64,000 bases of DNA, from assembly GCA_027943335.1 (NCBI GenBank), contig BSBK01007037.1:1618501-1682500 (forward strand), given 5' to 3'. The notes beneath the pieces were generated by a model. It ran no database searches and was not told the origin of the DNA. It saw only the letters and a program-made list of their open reading frames with translations. The translations under genes were made by a program, and so were the position numbers. Numbering within the stretch: position 1 is the first letter of the stretch; every line of letters begins with the position of its first letter. This DNA comes from Chamaecyparis obtusa. Lineage: Eukaryota > Streptophyta > Pinopsida > Cupressales > Cupressaceae. Positions 60,423-64,000 of the stretch are shown here, piece after piece.

Positions 60423-61091
60423 CTACATTTTGTGGATCCATGGCCTTCCTAATAGGATATTATAGGTTAATTTCAGATCTAGGACTTGGAAAATGGTCTC
60501 TTTTTGCATTGGACCAACTCTAATGGGGAGTACTATTATACCTTTAGAGGCTCTTTCTTCATCATCATAAGATTTAATGATTATTTTCTTCTTTGGGTCA
60601 ATAGCTTCCTCAGAAAATCCTAAGGCTTTAACAAGGTTTAAAGTGCAGATATTTAGGTCGGCTCCCCCATCAATGAGGACTCTTTTAACTCTATTCTTGT
60701 GGATCAGCACCTCAATATGCAAAGGTAAGTTTTGTGGGTAATTTAATGAAATATCATATTTCTCAGAGAAGGATAAACAATGGGGTGCAACAAGATGACC
60801 TACCATGTTTTGGAACTTATCCACATCCAAATTTAAAGGTATGTTGGTCTCTTTAGGGGCCTTTTCCAAAATCTCCTTGTGAGTGGGTGAAAGTTTGAGC
60901 AAATCTAAGATAAAAATTTGAGCAGGGGTTCTTCGTAGTTGGTCCACCAAATTGTATTGTTTTGAGGAGGAGGATGTTTGATTAGGTAGGATGATTCTAG
61001 GAGAACCTCTTGATAGAGTGATCTTTGATGCTTTCCCCCTAGTCACAACATTATATTTTGTCTCCTTTTGTTTTTCTTTCACCACAATCAC
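60423..61091 (-). pseudogene. protease, element 3
   Basis: 222 residues. RVLIDGGADLNICTL is the Tat-style aspartic protease core (DGG in place of DSG/DTG, as in other Tat elements), followed by GIIVLPIRVGPMQKETIFQV and LTYNILLGRPWIHKM. The stop at 60,423 is TAG where CAG would continue the reading AVPSTYHQCLKF. The frame is otherwise clean. Confidence 0.83.
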
Positions 61092-61103
61092 ATTTATTGT
61101 ATT

Positions 61104-61952
61104 TTAATCACCACTTAAGGTATTTATGGTGTTGTCATAAGTATGGGCAAAATTCAACTTTTCATTACCCCTTTTATTATTATGATGGGTATTTGATGAT
61201 TCCCACTTTTCATGATTTAGGAAAGGGTTCTTAAAAGCCATATGGTCCTCATTGTTTTGAGGTCCTTCCACTTTTATGGTACCATCATTGATTAAGTCTT
61301 GGACGAGATGTTTCAATTTCATACATTTGTTTTTCTTATGTCCTTTGTTATGATGATATTCACAATGATGAGAGTCATTCCACCATATGGGTTTGACTTG
61401 TGGTTCATATGGCCTTGATTCGGGTAGAACAATAATTTTGTTGGCCACGAGAGTTCTCAATGCATTTTTCAAAGGTTCACCTTGAAATGTGAATTTCCTT
61501 TTTTGATATGTGGAAAAGAAAGGTTTAGGCTTATTAATATTGGAATTATTTAAAGGATTGTTGTTGTTGTTATTTTTGGTGTTGTTGGCATTATTGTTAT
61601 TGTAAGGAGCTTTGGTCATTTGATTAACATTATATGTTGGGTTTGACCCGCTCAATAAATTGAAGGGAGTATCCTTCAAGTTGTGTGCTTCAACAACTTC
61701 ATCATTCACAAGATTCTTATTGGTGTTTTTCAACCATAATCTTGGTTTATCATTGTGATTATTGTCTCTTTTATTATTATTATTATAATTATTTAAATTA
61801 TTGTTGGTATTGGTGTTGGTATAGGTCTTTTTATCTTTGAATAGTTTAATTTCTCCTCTTTTGACCAACACTTCTTCAAATTTTATCCCATTTTCGATGA
61901 TCTTTTCAAATGTAGTGGGACATTGAAGCTGGAGTCTATAGTTCATCTCCAT
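61104..61952 (-). pseudogene. Gag C-terminal half with zinc knuckle, element 3
   Basis: 282 residues open. TFEKIIENGIKFEEVLVKRG is the end of the Gag core. A very Asn-rich stretch follows (runs of N, Y and T, about residues 45-140). The nucleocapsid zinc knuckle reads CEYHHNKGHKKNKC, followed by MKLKHLVQDLINDG. The Asn-rich run probably expanded by repeat slippage. Confidence 0.82.
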
Positions 61953-61962
61953 ATTAGGTTAT

Positions 61963-62930
61963 TCATAAATATTTCCATCTTTCTTTCTCGTGTATGCTTT
62001 GTGGATATCGTGTGAAGATCGTTCTCCATATTTGGAGAAACCCTAGAAAAGACTCACCATCTCTTTGTTTAGTATCGCATAGGTTGAGCATGGTGATTTC
62101 GTGCTCTATGTTATAGGAATAATGACTTACAAATTTTGAAGCTAATTCCTCAAATGTTTTAATTCCTTGTGGAAGTTTGGAGAACCACTCCATGGCTTAG
62201 CCTCCTAAACTCCTCAAAAATAGCCTCATTAAATAGGTTGTCATGCATGAATTATATAGTCAAGGCACAAAATTATCTCAAATAGTCTTGTGGTTCTGAT
62301 TTACCCATATATTTATCGTATTTAGGGAAGACCACATTAAGCGGAAAAGGTTCCATAACCAAGCTCCTATCGAATGGAAATGGGCATAAAGCCTCGATGA
62401 AAAAGGGCTTAGGTTCGACCGCTTTATTCATTGTATCGATTTGTGCTTGAAACATTTTTAGTTGTTTATTCATAGCACCTATAGGATTATCTTCTTCCTC
62501 ATCTTTATTAAGTGTTGCGATGTCATAGTCATGAGGAATTTTTACCCCTGATTGGGATAAGTTAAGGAAATTTCTTTCCTTATTTCATTCTAAACGTTTC
62601 TCCATAATTTCAAGGAACTCAGGATCTTAGGTCGCCCTATTGGCTTTATCTTTGGTTGTCTCTTTAGGCCCTTGGTTTTCTTGGTTAGTGTCTCCTTGAT
62701 TTTTTGCTCCTTTCTCTTCATTGTTTCCCCCATGAAGGTAATCATAAAACGTTGTCTTTCTATCCATTTGATCAATTCTTTTTTTCAAAATGGTTTGGGA
62801 GACTATCCTCTTGGTCTTGGGTTTCAATGAAAGGAGTCTGAGATTCAAATTTGGGGACCTCTCTTGCTATGCAAGTGTCATCTTCTTGTAAAGATAGGTT
62901 TAGTTTTTGAGATCGTGTAGAAATAGACAT
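61963..62930 (-). pseudogene. Gag N-terminal half, element 3
   Basis: Starts at ATG 62,930. A middle part PFDRSLVMEPFPLNVVFPKY, DKYMGKSEPQDYLR (62,273-62,473) and the Gag core EWFSKLPQGIKTFEELASKF (61,963-62,193) are in different frames. Several frameshifts separate them. Gag packages the RNA. Confidence 0.75.
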
Positions 62931-64000
62931 CAACAAAGGTTTGATTTAAAATTGTTTTCCCCCAAACTTGGTGATTGTTCTTTTTAAGAGGATATTAAAA
63001 GTGTAAAATGATTTTTTGAAATGGATGTTTCTCACTTTATATATGTATCTTCAAACAAAGAAACCACAAATACACTTGTTCTTTTTAAACCCTCTACACA
63101 TAAAGTGTTTGAAATGTCTGGATGTTATCACGGGTTTTTCACAATAAGTAACTCCAAGAAATCTACCTAGTTGTCAAATTGGTTCGTAAGCATGGCTTTA
63201 CAAGGTAGGATTTCTAGGTTAACAAGGTATTTATTCAAGATTCCATTCAAAATGGATATTAAGTTTCATCCCCCAAAAATAAGGGGCTTCCCACAATCGA
63301 TATGTTGGAGTTTTGCGCAATCTCAAAGGACTACTCGAGGAAGTTCAAAACTTAATATCCATTTGTCATCCACCCCATTAAGAATGAATGCATTTCTTTT
63401 TATAGTGGGTCAGATTATTGCGGCAAAGGAAATTGTATCCTACTTTGGGTTTTCCCTCTCATCGGCCTCATTAAGGAAAATCTCAGGAGGCGAGCCCACT
63501 AAAGATCTAGCATGTTCATTTTGAAAGTGAATAAATGGAATTAAGAGATAGGTTTAGGAGTTTGATTCACCAAAAGGTGAAGATAATATCCCTACTATCC
63601 TTGCCTCCCAAGCACAATTAACAAGGTTCAATTATCCAAACCCTTTAACTAATGGAAATCAAATATTTCTACTCTCCTCCACAAACAAAGGGTTTTTTTA
63701 TTTAAGTGCTTTATTTATTCCTTAGCCTTTATCTTAATCAAGAAATTGGTAGGTTTGGCATTTTGATTCACTTAAAAATTGAAGAGCATAAGCCTATTAC
63801 CAATTTTCTCAAACAACAAGAGGTTGTTTTAATTACTAGATTTTTGAAATGACAAGGCTGCAATTTAAGAAAAAATTGACCAAGCTTAAGGCTTAATTTG
63901 TTTCAAAGCTAGCTAAGGCTAGGGGCATTTTTTATTGCTTTTTCCATGTTTTCAACTCACCTAGCGGTGATTTTTCTAGCTCCTTTGCCTCCTCTTTGAA
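62931..64000. other. 5' leader of element 3 and probable LTR, no gene
   Basis: No sustained frame of interest; a 117-codon plus frame at 63,171-63,524 has no family features. It includes a 17-bp perfect inverted repeat (63,250-63,266 with 63,348-63,364). No primer-binding site resembling those of the other elements is visible. Confidence 0.5.

Larger units (their letters stand above)
55488..62930 (-). mobile_element. Tat-type Ty3/gypsy element 3 (internal region)
   Basis: Minus strand, from gag ATG at 62,930 (MSISTRSQKLNLSL) through protease, linker, RT, RT-linked RNase H, extra RNase H and integrase to TGA at 55,488-55,490. The extra RNase H lies after the RT-linked one, the standard Tat order, unlike the other two elements. 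Many frameshifts and stops. LTRs were not delimited: the 5' LTR would lie at or beyond 63-64 kb and the 3' LTR left of 55.0 kb. I found no primer-binding site match. Confidence 0.88.

Noticed and set aside
61104..61952. Asn-rich prion-like host protein
   Set aside because: The flanking Gag core and CCHC zinc knuckle show that it is Gag of element 3.
63171..63524. 117-codon plus frame at the right edge
   Set aside because: Antisense to the leader of element 3, with no recognisable domain.

Overview
This is plant nuclear DNA made almost entirely of transposable elements. I found no cellular gene, tRNA, rRNA or CRISPR array. The evidence for a plant is three Ty3/gypsy elements of the Tat lineage with an extra RNase H, plus plant-type hAT (DUF659), plant-mobile-domain and LINE zf-RVT remnants, long AT-rich noncoding stretches and repeated nested insertion. 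A large-genome seed plant, possibly a gymnosperm, fits best, but the species cannot be read from the window.

Left part (1-23,002). Bases 1-4,461 are the decayed pol of gypsy element 1 (+ strand), in the order protease, extra RNase H, RT, RT-linked RNase H, integrase, followed by LTR-like noncoding DNA to about 7.1 kb. Next come LTR-like pieces of other families with clear TATA boxes (8,263 and 17,154), a hAT transposase remnant (10.8-11.2 kb, -), a 5'-truncated LINE tail (14.2-15.5 kb, -) inside or beside a repeated LTR-like family, microsatellites, and an old LTR-like repeat (19.7-23.0 kb).

Centre (23,003-49,422). One giant Tat-type element on the minus strand runs from 23,008 to 49,417 between perfect 5-bp target duplications (GTGTG). 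Its 5' LTR is 44,638-49,417 (4,780 bp). Its 3' LTR is 23,008-24,042 plus 32,794-36,529 (4,771 bp). The 3' LTR is split by a second, complete, non-autonomous LTR element (24,043-32,788, +) with 2.98-kb LTRs, a gag-only interior and perfect CACTC duplications. The giant LTRs are unusual: each carries, in the sense direction, a frame of about 1,040 codons. It lies upstream of the LTR's TATA box, so it sits wholly in U3 and would be the last ORF of the genomic RNA. Inside pol, a 2.05-kb LTR fragment is inserted in inverted orientation. It removes the RT catalytic motif and creates a potential hairpin RNA with the 3' LTR.

Right part (49,423-64,000). AT-rich DNA, a decayed plant-mobile-domain gene (51.25-52.99 kb, +), low-complexity ATG-rich DNA, then a third Tat element (55,488-62,930, -) with the conventional order gag, protease, RT, RNase H, extra RNase H, integrase. 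Its 3' UTR holds a three-copy repeat with polypurine spacers. The 5' LTR of this element lies at or beyond the window edge.

Most in-frame stops where the expected residue can be judged are TAG in place of CAG, or TGA in place of CGA. This is the mark of deamination at methylated CHG and CG sites, so these elements have long been silenced.
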